Counted from the stretch's first letter, positions 34,608 through 42,845 are shown. The stretch: DNA of 64,000 nucleotides from Mesorhizobium sp. GbtcB19 (GCF_019091085.1 NZ_JAGXJY010000010.1:143776-207775); one strand, 5' to 3'. Numbers and translations are program-made. The notes: generated from the letters alone by a model not told the origin.

Positions 34608-36430
34608 TCCGCGGCTTCACCTTTCGTCGACAGGTCGTCGCCGGCCGGCCTTTCCTCGAGCAGGAAGCCGCCCGACTGGCGGCGCCAGAGCTGGGCATAG
34701 AGTCCGCCCTTGGCGATCAGCGCCTCATGCGAGCCTTCCTCGATGATGCGCCCCTTGTCCATGACGACGAGCCGGTCCATCGCCGCGATGGTCGACAGCC
34801 GGTGGGCGATGGCGATGACCGTCTTGCCTTGCATCAGCTTGTAGAGGTTCTCCTGGATCGCCGCTTCCACCTCCGAATCGAGCGCGGACGTCGCCTCGTC
34901 GAGAATGAGGATCGGCGCGTCCTTCAGCATGACGCGGGCAATGGCGATGCGTTGCCGCTGGCCGCCGGACAGCTTCACGCCACGCTCGCCGACGAGCGCC
35001 TCATAGCCGCTCTGTCCATGCGGGTCGGTCAGCCCCGCGATCACGTCGTCGATCTGCGCGGCTTTGGCGGCCCTGACCATCGCCTCGTCGCTGGCGGACT
35101 GACGTCCATATTTGAGGTTCTCGCGCACGGACCGGTGCAAGAGCGACGTATCCTGGTTGACGAAGCCGATCGCGGCGCGAACGCTCTCCTGCGAAACGTT
35201 GCGGATATCCTGCCCGTCGATCAGCACCCTGCCGTCCTGGACGTCGAACAGCCGCAGCACGAGATTGACCAGCGTCGACTTGCCCGCGCCGGAACGCCCG
35301 ATCAGGCCGACCCGCTCGCCCGGCGCATGGTCGAACTCGATTCCTCCGGCGGTCACAACGAGGGCCGGTGCGTCAGGCTCGTCCTGCATGACGATCGGAC
35401 GCGCGATCGTCGTCATCGAGTTGCTGGCGACGCCGATCTGCCGGAAGACGTTGGCGCCGACATCGAGGATCCTGCCGGAGATGTTGGCGATCTGCAGCGC
35501 GAACGGCATCGCCGTCGCCACCGCGGCGGTGGTCATCGCGCCGGCATTCCAGCCGGCGAGCGCCAGCCAGCTTATGGCGATGAGCAGCGCTGCGTTGAGC
35601 ACGAACAAGGCCGACCACATCAGCGTGAAAACGCGCATCAGCTGGTAGAACGTGTCGGCGTGCTCGACCACGGCTTGCGAGACATATTTGTCTTCATGCT
35701 CGCCGGTCGAGAATGTCTTCAGCGTCAGGATGTTGGTGTAGCTGTCGACCATGCGGCCGCTCACCTGCGACCACCGCTCCGACAGCTGGGACGAGCGCTG
35801 CGTGATCCTGGGCATCGCGGACCAGAAGATCAGGCAATAGAACACCAGCCAGATCGCCACGACAGCCAGGAGGAGCGGATCGAGCCGCGCCAGCACCACG
35901 ACGGCGACCGCAACGAAGACCAGCGCGTACCAGACGGCGTCGACGGTGAGATTGACGCTCATCTCCACCGAATCGCCGCTTTGCATGACCTTGGTTCCGA
36001 TGCGGCCGGCAAAGTCGTTCTGGAAGAACGACCAGTCCTGGCGCACGACATGCCAGTGGCTCTGCCAGCGGATGAGGTCGATGAGATTGGGCGCGATGGC
36101 ATGGTTGCGGATCAACGCATCGACGACCATCGACAGCGGGCGCAAAAGCACCACGAACGCCATCAAGGCAAGCAGCGGCCCATGCGCTGCGAAGAAGTCG
36201 CCGGGCTTGGCGTCGGCGAGCGCGCCAACGATCAGGCCGACGAAAATCGGCAGCATCGCGTCGGAAATGGCGGCGACGGCAACGATGACCATGCGCAACC
36301 GATAGGCGGCGCGAAACTGGCTTATGAAATACCAGTAGAACCGCCAAAGCCCCATTGGCGGCTGCCTGTCGTCGGCGAGCGCCACCGGCGAATAACGGCT
36401 TTCGAACCAGGTGAAGATGCGGTCGAACAT
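34604..36430 (-). CDS. ABC half-exporter lacking the A-loop segment (second gene of the tandem)
   Basis: A 608-residue half-transporter with a complete six-helix membrane domain. The beginning of its nucleotide-binding domain is shortened: where the paralogues carry about 20 residues including an F-H-Y-G A-loop, this protein reads GGIEFDHAPGERVGLIGRSG. Walker A (GRSGAGKSTLVNLVL), Q-loop, signature LSGGQRQRIAIARVMLK, Walker B and H-loop are intact. Loss of the A-loop should weaken adenine binding at one site, as in degenerate heterodimeric exporters. ATG 36430 follows GAGAG and gives MFDRIFTWFESRYSP; the longer frame upstream has no family similarity. Confidence 0.9.
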   Translation of the reverse strand: MFDRIFTWFESRYSPVALADDRQPPMGLWRFYWYFISQFRAAYRLRMVIVAVAAISDAMLPIFVGLIVGALADAKPGDFFAAHGPLLALMAFVVLLRPLSMVVDALIRNHAIAPNLIDLIRWQSHWHVVRQDWSFFQNDFAGRIGTKVMQSGDSVEMSVNLTVDAVWYALVFVAVAVVVLARLDPLLLAVVAIWLVFYCLIFWSAMPRITQRSSQLSERWSQVSGRMVDSYTNILTLKTFSTGEHEDKYVSQAVVEHADTFYQLMRVFTLMWSALFVLNAALLIAISWLALAGWNAGAMTTAAVATAMPFALQIANISGRILDVGANVFRQIGVASNSMTTIARPIVMQDEPDAPALVVTAGGIEFDHAPGERVGLIGRSGAGKSTLVNLVLRLFDVQDGRVLIDGQDIRNVSQESVRAAIGFVNQDTSLLHRSVRENLKYGRQSASDEAMVRAAKAAQIDDVIAGLTDPHGQSGYEALVGERGVKLSGGQRQRIAIARVMLKDAPILILDEATSALDSEVEAAIQENLYKLMQGKTVIAIAHRLSTIAAMDRLVVMDKGRIIEEGSHEALIAKGGLYAQLWRRQSGGFLLEERPAGDDLSTKGEAAE

Positions 36431-36561
36431 TTTTCTCTCATATGCGCCGGAAACCCGCCCGCACCCCGGTCCGGGAACTGGCCGGCCTCCGACCATGCCG
36501 TGGTTACGCCCGGGATCGATTCCCGGCAATCGTCGTAACCACGCTACCAATCGCGATCGCG

Positions 36562-38451
36562 TTACTCCGCCGCCATCCCCGTTTCGGGCGCCTTGGCATC
36601 GGACTCGGCCGGACCGTCATCGAGCAGGAAGCCGCCGGACTGGCGCTGCCAGAGCTGGGCATAGAGCCCGCCTTTGGCGACCAGCTCTTCATGCGAGCCC
36701 TCCTCGATGATGCGGCCCTTGTCCATGACGACGAGCCGGTCCATCGCCGCGATCGTCGACAGGCGATGCGCGATGGCGATGACGGTCTTGCCCTGCATCA
36801 GCTTGTAGAGGTTTTCCTGGATCGCCGCCTCGGCTTCCGAATCGAGCGCCGAGGTCGCCTCGTCGAGGATCAGGATCGGCGCGTCCTTCAGCATGACGCG
36901 GGCGATGGCGATGCGCTGCCGCTGGCCGCCGGACAATTTGACGCCGCGGTCGCCGACATAGGCATCGAAATTCTTGCGGCCTTCTGAATCGGAAAGCTCG
37001 GAGATGAAGTCGAGCGCTTCGGCGCGCTTCGCCGCCTCGACCAGCATCTCGTCGGTCGCGTCAGGCCGGCCGTAGAGGATGTTCTCCTTCACCGACCGGT
37101 GCAGCAGCGAGGTGTCCTGCGTCACCATGCCGATCCGCGCGCGCAGCGAATCCTGCGTCACCGCCGCGATCTCCTGGCCGTCGACGAGGATCCTGCCGCT
37201 TTCCAGGTCGTAGAAGCGCAGCAAAAGGTTGACCAGCGTCGACTTGCCGGCGCCGGAGCGGCCGACAATGCCGACTTTCTCGCCGGGTTTTATGGTCAGC
37301 GACAGATTCTCGATGACGCCCTTCTGCCTGCCGTAATGGAAGCGGATGTCCTCGAAGCGTATCTCGCCGCTGGTGACGGCAATATCCTTGGCGCCCGGCC
37401 GGTCCTCGACCAGGCGCGGCAGCGAGATCGACTGGATGCCGTCCTGCACCGTGCCGATGTTTTCGAACAGCCCGGACATTTCCCACATGATCCACTGCGA
37501 CATGCCCCACATGCGCAGCACCAGGCCGATGACCACGGCGACGGCGCCGATCGTCACCGCATCGCCGAGCCACAGCCACAAAGACAGCGCGGTGACCGAG
37601 GACAACAGCAGCGCGTTCAGGATGTAGAGCAGGCCGTAGAGCACCGTCACCAGCCGCATCGAGCGGTAGACCGTCTCGAGGAAGCCGGCCATGCCTTCCC
37701 TGGCGAAGGACGCCTCGCGGCGGGCGTGCGAAAACAGCTTCACCGTCTGGATGTTGGAATAACTGTCGACGACACGACCGGTCATCATCGAACGCGCATT
37801 GGCCTGCTCTTCGCCGACCTTGCCGAGCCGCGGAATGAAATAACACAGCAGAGCGATGTAGCCGACCAGCCACACGCCGAGGGGGGCGGCCAGGCGCAAG
37901 TCCGCCGAGCCGACGATGAACAGCATGCCGAGGAAATAGACGATGATGTAGTTGAGGACGTCTATGACCTTCATGACGCAGTCGCGCACGGCGAGTGCCG
38001 TCTGCATCAGCTTGGTGGCGATGCGGCCGGCGAACTCGTCCTGGTAGAAAGCCATCGACTGTTTCAGCAGGTAGCGATGCACCTGCCAGCGGATGCGCAT
38101 CGGATAATTGCCCATCGTCGTCTGCTGATTGACCAGCGAACGCAGCCAGACCGTGCCGGGCAGCGCAAACAGCACGATGAAGGCCATGCCGGCCAGTTTC
38201 CAGCTCTCCGTCTGCAGGAAGGTTTCCCGGTTCTGCGCCGACAGCCAGTCGACGATGCGGCCCATGAAACCGAACATCCACACTTCGGCGACGGCGATCG
38301 CCGCCACCAGGACAGCGTCGATGGCGATGTAAGGCCAGGCGCCGCGCGTGTAATGAACGCAGAACGCGATCAGCGTCTTCGGCGGCTCGACCGGCTCCTC
38401 GGCGGGAAACGGATCGAGCCTCTTTTCAAACCAGCGGAACATTCCAGGCAC
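36562..38451 (-). CDS. ABC half-exporter, type I (first gene of the tandem)
   Basis: A 629-residue half-transporter starting MFRWFEKRLDPF after two residues, the same N-terminal pattern as its two neighbours. Six membrane helices precede a full nucleotide-binding domain: A-loop IRFEDIRFHYGRQKGVIENL, Walker A GRSGAGKSTLVNLLL, Q-loop GMVTQDTSLLHRSVKENI, signature LSGGQRQRIAIARVMLK, Walker B ILILDEATSALDSE. Its last 100 residues are nearly identical to those of the middle gene, far more alike than the membrane domains. The substrate is unknown. A 131-base gap separates it from the middle gene. Confidence 0.93.
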   Translation of the reverse strand: MPGMFRWFEKRLDPFPAEEPVEPPKTLIAFCVHYTRGAWPYIAIDAVLVAAIAVAEVWMFGFMGRIVDWLSAQNRETFLQTESWKLAGMAFIVLFALPGTVWLRSLVNQQTTMGNYPMRIRWQVHRYLLKQSMAFYQDEFAGRIATKLMQTALAVRDCVMKVIDVLNYIIVYFLGMLFIVGSADLRLAAPLGVWLVGYIALLCYFIPRLGKVGEEQANARSMMTGRVVDSYSNIQTVKLFSHARREASFAREGMAGFLETVYRSMRLVTVLYGLLYILNALLLSSVTALSLWLWLGDAVTIGAVAVVIGLVLRMWGMSQWIMWEMSGLFENIGTVQDGIQSISLPRLVEDRPGAKDIAVTSGEIRFEDIRFHYGRQKGVIENLSLTIKPGEKVGIVGRSGAGKSTLVNLLLRFYDLESGRILVDGQEIAAVTQDSLRARIGMVTQDTSLLHRSVKENILYGRPDATDEMLVEAAKRAEALDFISELSDSEGRKNFDAYVGDRGVKLSGGQRQRIAIARVMLKDAPILILDEATSALDSEAEAAIQENLYKLMQGKTVIAIAHRLSTIAAMDRLVVMDKGRIIEEGSHEELVAKGGLYAQLWQRQSGGFLLDDGPAESDAKAPETGMAAE

Positions 38452-38470
38452 TCACAAATGCTATGCGCGC

Positions 38471-38869
38471 TCACGCGGCGCGGGATTGACGGGCAAGGCT
38501 TTGCGGCCGCGCGGCGCGACGGGCCGGCGATACGGAATCACCCGTATCGTCGGCCCTGCTTCGCGCAATATAGGGTGTCGCGGGCTTTTCGCCGACGGGC
38601 TCGCTCGACGATGCTGACGGCAGGCTTGATCCGGCCCGGTTCTTGGCCCCGGGCCGGATCAAGCGGATGATCCGGCGCACCAGCGTCGGCCGGCTGTGGT
38701 CGGGCACCGCACGCGAGAAATCGACATCCGGCAGCATGCCGCGATGCGGCCTGCGGCGCTCCTCGGCATGCACCGCCGACGAATAGGTCTCGCCGATCAG
38801 CAGTGCCCAGGTCGCCGCCTTGCGCTCGTGCAGGCTTCTTGAACCGGGTATTTTGTAGGGATCGAACAT
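38471..38869 (-). CDS. Hypothetical protein
   Basis: A 132-residue protein beginning MFDPYKIPGSRSLHERKAAT, rich in Arg, Ser and Pro and without signal peptide or membrane segment. The N-terminal 50 residues look ordered (WALLIGETYSSAVHAEERRR); the C-terminal part is low-complexity and probably disordered. I chose ATG 38869 because GGAGGACGGACCG precedes it; the frame is open to 39031 without a comparable site. I do not recognise the family. It lies just upstream of the ABC exporter cluster, 19 bases before it, and may be its first gene. Confidence 0.6.
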   Translation of the reverse strand: MFDPYKIPGSRSLHERKAATWALLIGETYSSAVHAEERRRPHRGMLPDVDFSRAVPDHSRPTLVRRIIRLIRPGAKNRAGSSLPSASSSEPVGEKPATPYIARSRADDTGDSVSPARRAARPQSLARQSRAA

Positions 38870-39315
38870 CGGTCCGTCCTCCATATGCAAATGCGTGAAA
38901 AAGGATGATGCGACCTCGGCCACCGGCATTCGGCCGGAGGCGCGGATCGAATCGGGCGGGACACGACGGCAAGCGTCGGTCCCGGCACGTTCAGCTGGGG
39001 CATGGCGCCCCTTTGGCAGTTTGAAAAACATCGCAAGATTCCTTCGAAGGCCGAAAACTGGGTTCGGCGGGAATCGGTGCGATGAGGACTTAAAGTGTCA
39101 GAAGAATCGTCGTACCGAAACCGCCGTCGGGCATACGAGTGCCCAGGAGAGGCGCTGGATGTGCATGGTCATCATGTGGTCCCCTCCATTCGGTTCGGGT
39201 TGACGATGATGGGCATATACTCGACTTCGCAGAAAATGGCCACCCGCCAGTCCAGAAATCGCCGAAAGCCGGAGACGCCTGTGGCCGATCTGCCACTTAT
39301 TAGCAGGACGTGGAA
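38870..39315. other. Intergenic region between divergent hypothetical gene and trmL
   Basis: 446 bases holding the promoters of both neighbours. It contains one small minus-strand frame with a strong ribosome-binding site at 39098-39175, listed separately. I see no tRNA, terminator hairpin or known repeat. Confidence 0.45.
39098..39175 (-). CDS. Candidate small ORF, 25 residues
   Basis: ATG 39175 (a second ATG follows at once) is preceded by GGAGGGGACCAC, an unusually strong Shine-Dalgarno. The peptide starts MMTMHIQRLSWALVCPTAVS and ends VRRFF, a partly hydrophobic sequence with basic ends. Length and context would fit a small membrane peptide or a leader. Support is the ribosome-binding site only. 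Confidence 0.3.
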   Translation of the reverse strand: MMTMHIQRLSWALVCPTAVSVRRFF

Positions 39316-39774
39316 ATGAACGATCGTCTCCGCATCGCGCTCTACCAACCGGATATCGCCGGCAACACCGGGACAATCCTGCGCTTCGTCGCCTGCCTCG
39401 ACCTCGCTGTCGACATCGTCGAGCCGGCCGGCTTTCCGCTCTCCGACCGGGCGTTGAAACGGGCCGGCATGGATTATCTCGAAATGGCGGCGCTCTCGCG
39501 CCATGCCGACTGGCACGCCTTCGAGGCGTGGCGCAAGGCGCATGCGCGCCGCCTGGTGCTGCTCACCACCAAGGCCACGACCGCCTATACCGACTTCGCT
39601 TTCGCCGCCGGCGACATTCTTCTGTTCGGCCGCGAATCCGCCGGCGTGACGCAAGAAGTCCACGAGGCGGCTCATGCGCGACTGACCATTCCGATGCGGC
39701 CGGGCGCGCGCAGCATCAATGTCGCGCTGTCGGTCGCCATGGTCGCGGGCGAAGCGCTCCGCCAGCTCGGCTAG
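39316..39774 (+). CDS. trmL: tRNA (cytidine(34)-2'-O)-methyltransferase
   Basis: A 152-residue SPOUT-fold methyltransferase that 2'-O-methylates the wobble nucleotide of certain leucine tRNAs. Family motifs: RIALYQPDIAGNTGTILRFV at the start, LFGRESAGVTQEVHEAA in motif II, and MRPGARSINVALSVAMVAGE in motif III, which forms the SAM-binding knot. ATG 39316 follows AGGACGTGGAA; GTG 39310 is the in-frame alternative. The gene stands between divergent and downstream units; soxR follows after 148 bases with its own operator. Confidence 0.93.
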   Translation: MNDRLRIALYQPDIAGNTGTILRFVACLDLAVDIVEPAGFPLSDRALKRAGMDYLEMAALSRHADWHAFEAWRKAHARRLVLLTTKATTAYTDFAFAAGDILLFGRESAGVTQEVHEAAHARLTIPMRPGARSINVALSVAMVAGEALRQLG

Positions 39775-39886
39775 AACCTCGCGCCCCGCGTCTTCGCCGC
39801 GCGCGGGCTCCACTCGCGGCGTCATTCTTACCCAGGCGCACATCGCCTTCTCCTGCAATTGCTCTATCAACGTTTCCTGGCTACAA

Positions 39887-39904
39887 GCTCAACTTAACTT
39901 GAGG
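39887..39904. promoter_or_regulatory. SoxR box
   Basis: GCTCAACTTAACTTGAGG matches the known SoxR operator CCTCAAGTTAACTTGAGG at 16 of 18 positions. It lies 18 bases before the soxR start, where SoxR could control its own promoter. Confidence 0.8.
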
Positions 39905-39922
39905 TCAAGCAGGAATTTGAGA

Positions 39923-40417
39923 ATGGCTCCGGTAAGGGAATTGACGGTCGGCCAGGTGGCGGTGCGCAGCGGCGTGGCGGTGTCGGCGCTGCATTTCTAC
40001 GAGGCGCGCGGGCTGATCCGCAGCCACCGCACGTCGGGCAACCAGAGGCGCTACAGCCGCGACGTGCTGCGGCGCGTCGCGATCATCCGTGTCGCCCAGG
40101 AAGTCGGCATCCCGCTCGCCGGGATCGCCCGGGCGTTCCAGTCCCTGCCCGAAGAACGCACCCCGACGCGCGAGGACTGGAACCTGCTTTCAACGGCCTG
40201 GCGCGACGAGCTCGACCAGAAGATCGCACAGCTCAAGAAATTGCGTGACGGCCTGACCGACTGCATCGGCTGCGGCTGCATGTCGATCGACAAATGCCCG
40301 CTGCGGAACAAGGAAGACCGGCTGGCCAGGGAGGGAACGGGCGCGAGACGGCTGGTTCTTCCTTCTCCCCGTTCACGGGGAGAAGGTGCCCGAAGGGCGG
40401 ATGAGGGGCAGCGCTGA
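39923..40417 (+). CDS. soxR: Redox-sensitive regulator SoxR
   Basis: A 164-residue MerR-family activator. The N-terminal helix-turn-helix LTVGQVAVRSGVAVSALHFY with EARGLIRSHRTSGNQRRY is typical. Cys114, Cys117, Cys119 and Cys125 form the C-x2-C-x-C-x5-C motif that holds the 2Fe-2S cluster oxidised by redox-cycling compounds. ATG 39923 gives the family N-terminus; the frame upstream is a shadow of trmL. Residues from about 147 to the end (SPRSRGEGARRADEGQR) are encoded by a palindromic repeat element, so the natural stop was probably lost by its insertion. A SoxR box precedes the gene; no other SoxR target is obvious in the window. Confidence 0.93.
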   Translation: MAPVRELTVGQVAVRSGVAVSALHFYEARGLIRSHRTSGNQRRYSRDVLRRVAIIRVAQEVGIPLAGIARAFQSLPEERTPTREDWNLLSTAWRDELDQKIAQLKKLRDGLTDCIGCGCMSIDKCPLRNKEDRLAREGTGARRLVLPSPRSRGEGARRADEGQR

Positions 40418-40537
40418 GTTCGGCAATTGGTTTCGGCCCCGCTAAAGGACCGTTGTCTGGCTGAGCGACAATCTCAAAAAGCCGGCGCCGCCCCTCACCT
40501 GCCTGCCGGCATCCTCTCCCCGTAAACGGGGCGAGGA
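40361..40537. repeat. Palindromic intergenic element between soxR and a convergent gene
   Basis: The left end carries CTCCCCGTTCACGGGGAG and AGGTGCCCGAAGGGCGGATG; the right end carries CTCTCCCCGTAAACGGGGCG. The same ends bound the element at 54261-54413, with different middle sequence. The left end is translated as the SoxR tail. Confidence 0.82.
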
Positions 40538-40541
40538 AATC

Positions 40542-40799
40542 CTAGTCCGCTGCCGGCAGCCGCCGCATGGTAAACTCGATCACGTCGCCCGGGCGCTCGA
40601 ACCAGCTTTCGATCTCGGTCCAGTAGGCCTGCTTGGGGAAGCGCTCGAACCACTCCTTGGCCTTGAGGCGCGCGGCGGACCTCGGCAACACGAAGGTCTC
40701 GCGCAGGAATCCGTCGCGCGGCAGGTTTGCGCGCTCGGCCCGCGAGCGTTCCAGCCTCTTCTTCAAGCCATCCAGCGGCGGTCTCGCCGGGGTGCGCAC
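40542..40799 (-). CDS. Conserved small hypothetical protein
   Basis: An 85-residue basic protein: after the start RTPARPPLDGLKKRLERSRA it reads RDGFLRETFVLPRSAARLKA with KEWFERFPKQAYWTEIESW and ends VIEFTMRRLPAAD. GTG 40799 is preceded by AAGGAG at eight bases, which fixes the start against a frame open to 41297. The composition (regular helical pattern, conserved-looking aromatic residues) suggests a real folded protein; I recall similar unnamed proteins in rhizobia but no function. It is divergent from hemF with a 121-base shared promoter gap. Confidence 0.65.
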   Translation of the reverse strand: MRTPARPPLDGLKKRLERSRAERANLPRDGFLRETFVLPRSAARLKAKEWFERFPKQAYWTEIESWFERPGDVIEFTMRRLPAAD

Positions 40800-40920
40800 G
40801 AAGGATCTCCTTTGCACCTTGGTCAGACAGGACTTGACCCTTGCCCTCAAGAGATTAGGGATCGCGCGCAGAAAAAACGAGTCATTTGTCAGGCAAGCGC
40901 GCCTGTGGCTGGAGACTGAA

Positions 40921-41835
40921 TTGGAAAGACCTGACCTTCCCGTGGGGCTGCCGGCCGACATCGAGCAGAAGAAGATGAAGGCGCGCCTCTGGTTCGAGGC
41001 TTTGCGCGAGCGCATCTGCGCCACCTTCGAGCAGATCGAGCAGGAACTCGGCGGACCGCAATCCGCATGGTCGCCCGGCCATTTCGAGAAGACGCCCTGG
41101 GAGCGCGACGAAGGCCGCGGTGGCGGCGGCACCATGGCGATGATGCGCGGCCGCGTCTTCGAGAAGGTCGGCGTGCACACCTCGACCGTCCATGGCGAAT
41201 TCTCGCCCGAGTTCAGGAAGCAGGTTCCCGGCGCCGAGGAGGACCCGCGCTTCTGGGCAAGCGGCATCTCGCTGATTGCCCACCCCTGGAACCCCAACGT
41301 GCCGGCCGTTCACATGAACACGCGCATGGTCGTCACCACGCGCCAGTGGTTCGGCGGCGGCGCCGATCTGACGCCGGTGCTCGACCGCCGCCGCACCCAG
41401 GACGACCCCGACACGATCGCCTTCCATCGCGCCATGCAATTCGCTTGCGAGAAGAACGCCGCGGTCGCCGACTATCCGAAATTCAAAGCCTGGTGCGACG
41501 AGTATTTCTTCCTGCCGCACCGCAATGAGCCGCGCGGCATCGGCGGCATCTTCTTCGACTGGTTGCATTCGGACGAGGACAGAGGCGGCTGGGACGCAGA
41601 CCTCAATTTCGTCCAGGACGTCGGACGTTCTTTCCTCGTCGTCTATGCCCATCTGGTGCGAGGCAATTTCGACCAGAACTGGACCGATGAGGAGCGCGAC
41701 GAGCAGCTCATCCGGCGCGGCCGCTACGTCGAATTCAATTTGCTTCACGATCGCGGCACCATCTTCGGCCTGAAGACCGGCGGCAATGTCGCCTCGATCC
41801 TGTCCAGCTTGCCGCCCGAGGTAAAATGGCCGTAA
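40921..41835 (+). CDS. hemF: Oxygen-dependent coproporphyrinogen III oxidase
   Basis: A 304-residue aerobic coproporphyrinogen oxidase that converts coproporphyrinogen III to protoporphyrinogen IX in heme synthesis. Visible signatures: GGGGTMAMMRGRVFEKVGVH, NPNVPAVHMNTRMVVTTRQW, FGGGADLTPVLDRRR, RNEPRGIGGIFFDWLHSDED and RRGRYVEFNLLHDRGTIFGL with KTGGNVASILSSLPP. The start is TTG 40921, preceded by GGAG at six bases, giving ERPDLPVGLPADIEQKK; the open frame back to 40633 is an antisense shadow of the divergent small gene. The enzyme works as a soluble dimer. Confidence 0.95.
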   Translation: MERPDLPVGLPADIEQKKMKARLWFEALRERICATFEQIEQELGGPQSAWSPGHFEKTPWERDEGRGGGGTMAMMRGRVFEKVGVHTSTVHGEFSPEFRKQVPGAEEDPRFWASGISLIAHPWNPNVPAVHMNTRMVVTTRQWFGGGADLTPVLDRRRTQDDPDTIAFHRAMQFACEKNAAVADYPKFKAWCDEYFFLPHRNEPRGIGGIFFDWLHSDEDRGGWDADLNFVQDVGRSFLVVYAHLVRGNFDQNWTDEERDEQLIRRGRYVEFNLLHDRGTIFGLKTGGNVASILSSLPPEVKWP

Positions 41836-42078
41836 CGATCGGGTGATCGCGGCGATAGCCGCATTGCCGTCCCATTCGCCGAATCTTGGCCGCCAATGTG
41901 GCAGGCCGGATTTCTTTTTCGTCTAATATCCTTTTGAAAAAATTGAGTTATTTAAGGTCGTCGGGTCGGGAAGCGCGGGCGGTTCGCCATCGCTGCGAGC
42001 CGTGACCCGACGCGACTTGACGGCCCTGATCGAGGGGGTGCCCCCCTATGGGCGCCCGCATTTCCAGGAGAGCATGCC

Positions 42079-42339
42079 ATGCGCAAGCTTATCGTGACGG
42101 CGGCAGCCGCCGCCTTTCTCGCCTCCGGTGGCGCCGCGTTCGCGGCGGTCAAACACACCACCGGTACCGTGAAAAACTTCGACGGGACGGCCATGAGCCT
42201 TGTTCTGGACGATGGATCGACCTTCACCCTGTCCAAGGCCTTCAAGGATCCCGGCATCCAGGCCGGCGAAAAGGTCCGCGTGTCCTGGGATATGAGCGGC
42301 AAGAACAAAATTGCCGAGGCCGTCAAGATCATGAAGTAA
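42079..42339 (+). CDS. DUF1344 secreted protein
   Basis: An 86-residue protein with a clear signal peptide (MRKLIVTAAAAAFLASGGAA, cleavage after AFA). The mature 63 residues, KHTTGTVKNFDGTAMSLVLD with GSTFTLSKAFKDPGIQAGEK, are the DUF1344 pattern of short periplasmic beta proteins found widely in Rhizobiales. The function is unknown; the fold suggests an OB-like small barrel. ATG 42079 follows AGGAGAGCATGCC. A rho-independent terminator follows at 42376-42410, so it is a single-gene unit. Confidence 0.9.
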   Translation: MRKLIVTAAAAAFLASGGAAFAAVKHTTGTVKNFDGTAMSLVLDDGSTFTLSKAFKDPGIQAGEKVRVSWDMSGKNKIAEAVKIMK

Positions 42340-42375
42340 CGACCTTGCGCTGAAGGTCCAGTGCTCAGGCAGCAG

Positions 42376-42410
42376 GGAAAGGCGGGGCATCACGCTCCGC
42401 CTTTCCTTTC
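42376..42410 (+). terminator. Rho-independent terminator
   Basis: A perfect 10-bp stem (GGAAAGGCGG / CCGCCTTTCC) with an 11-base loop, then TTTC, 37 bases after the DUF1344 gene. Confidence 0.8.
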
Positions 42411-42583
42411 CAATCCGAGATCTAATCCGAGACAGGATGCAACCGAACCGTTCGACGCGTGTTATGGTAGTCCGGCAGAGCAACCGGAAGAGGCACGCCG
42501 CCGTTTCCCTCCCGGACTGCCAAGACAAAACATCAGGGGCGGCCGGCCGAGCGAACCACCCCGCGACAGGAAAGGAAAACCCT

Positions 42584-42769
42584 ATGAAGGAATTTCAGTG
42601 CGGATCGCTGGTTCCCGGCTGTGAGTGGCACACGCGCGCCGAGGAGGAAGCGGAAGTCATGCGCCGCGCCGTCGAGCATATGCGCGAGACCCATGGCGAG
42701 ACCGTCATCCGTGAGACGATGATCGAGGCGATCCGCTCGCGCATCCAGAAGGTCCGCGACGCCGCCTGA
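42584..42769 (+). CDS. DUF1059 small protein
   Basis: A 61-residue protein: FQCGSLVPGCEWHTRAEEEA at the N-terminus with two cysteines and a His in a possible metal-site arrangement, then a helix VMRRAVEHMRETHGETVI. This is the DUF1059 pattern of small, stress-associated bacterial proteins of unknown function. ATG 42584 follows AAAGGAAAACCCT. A terminator follows at 42846-42886, so it is its own unit. Confidence 0.9.
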   Translation: MKEFQCGSLVPGCEWHTRAEEEAEVMRRAVEHMRETHGETVIRETMIEAIRSRIQKVRDAA

Positions 42770-42845
42770 GCGGCCACATCACGGAATTCGAACCAAGCAG
42801 GCCGACAGGCAGGAGCCGAACGTCGCTTCCCGCACACGGCGCTCT

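Noticed and set aside
32835..36538. Long plus-strand frames (about 600 codons each) opposite the ABC exporters
   Set aside because: Shadows of the conserved ATPase and membrane domains on the minus strand; no motif of their own.
40633..40920. N-terminal extension of HemF by 96 residues
   Set aside because: The extension is antisense to the small divergent gene, has no HemF similarity, and TTG 40921 has a good ribosome-binding site.
40800..40920. FNR-type box (TTGA...TCAA) upstream of hemF near 40834
   Set aside because: The half-sites are nine bases apart, not the six required by the FNR/FixK consensus.
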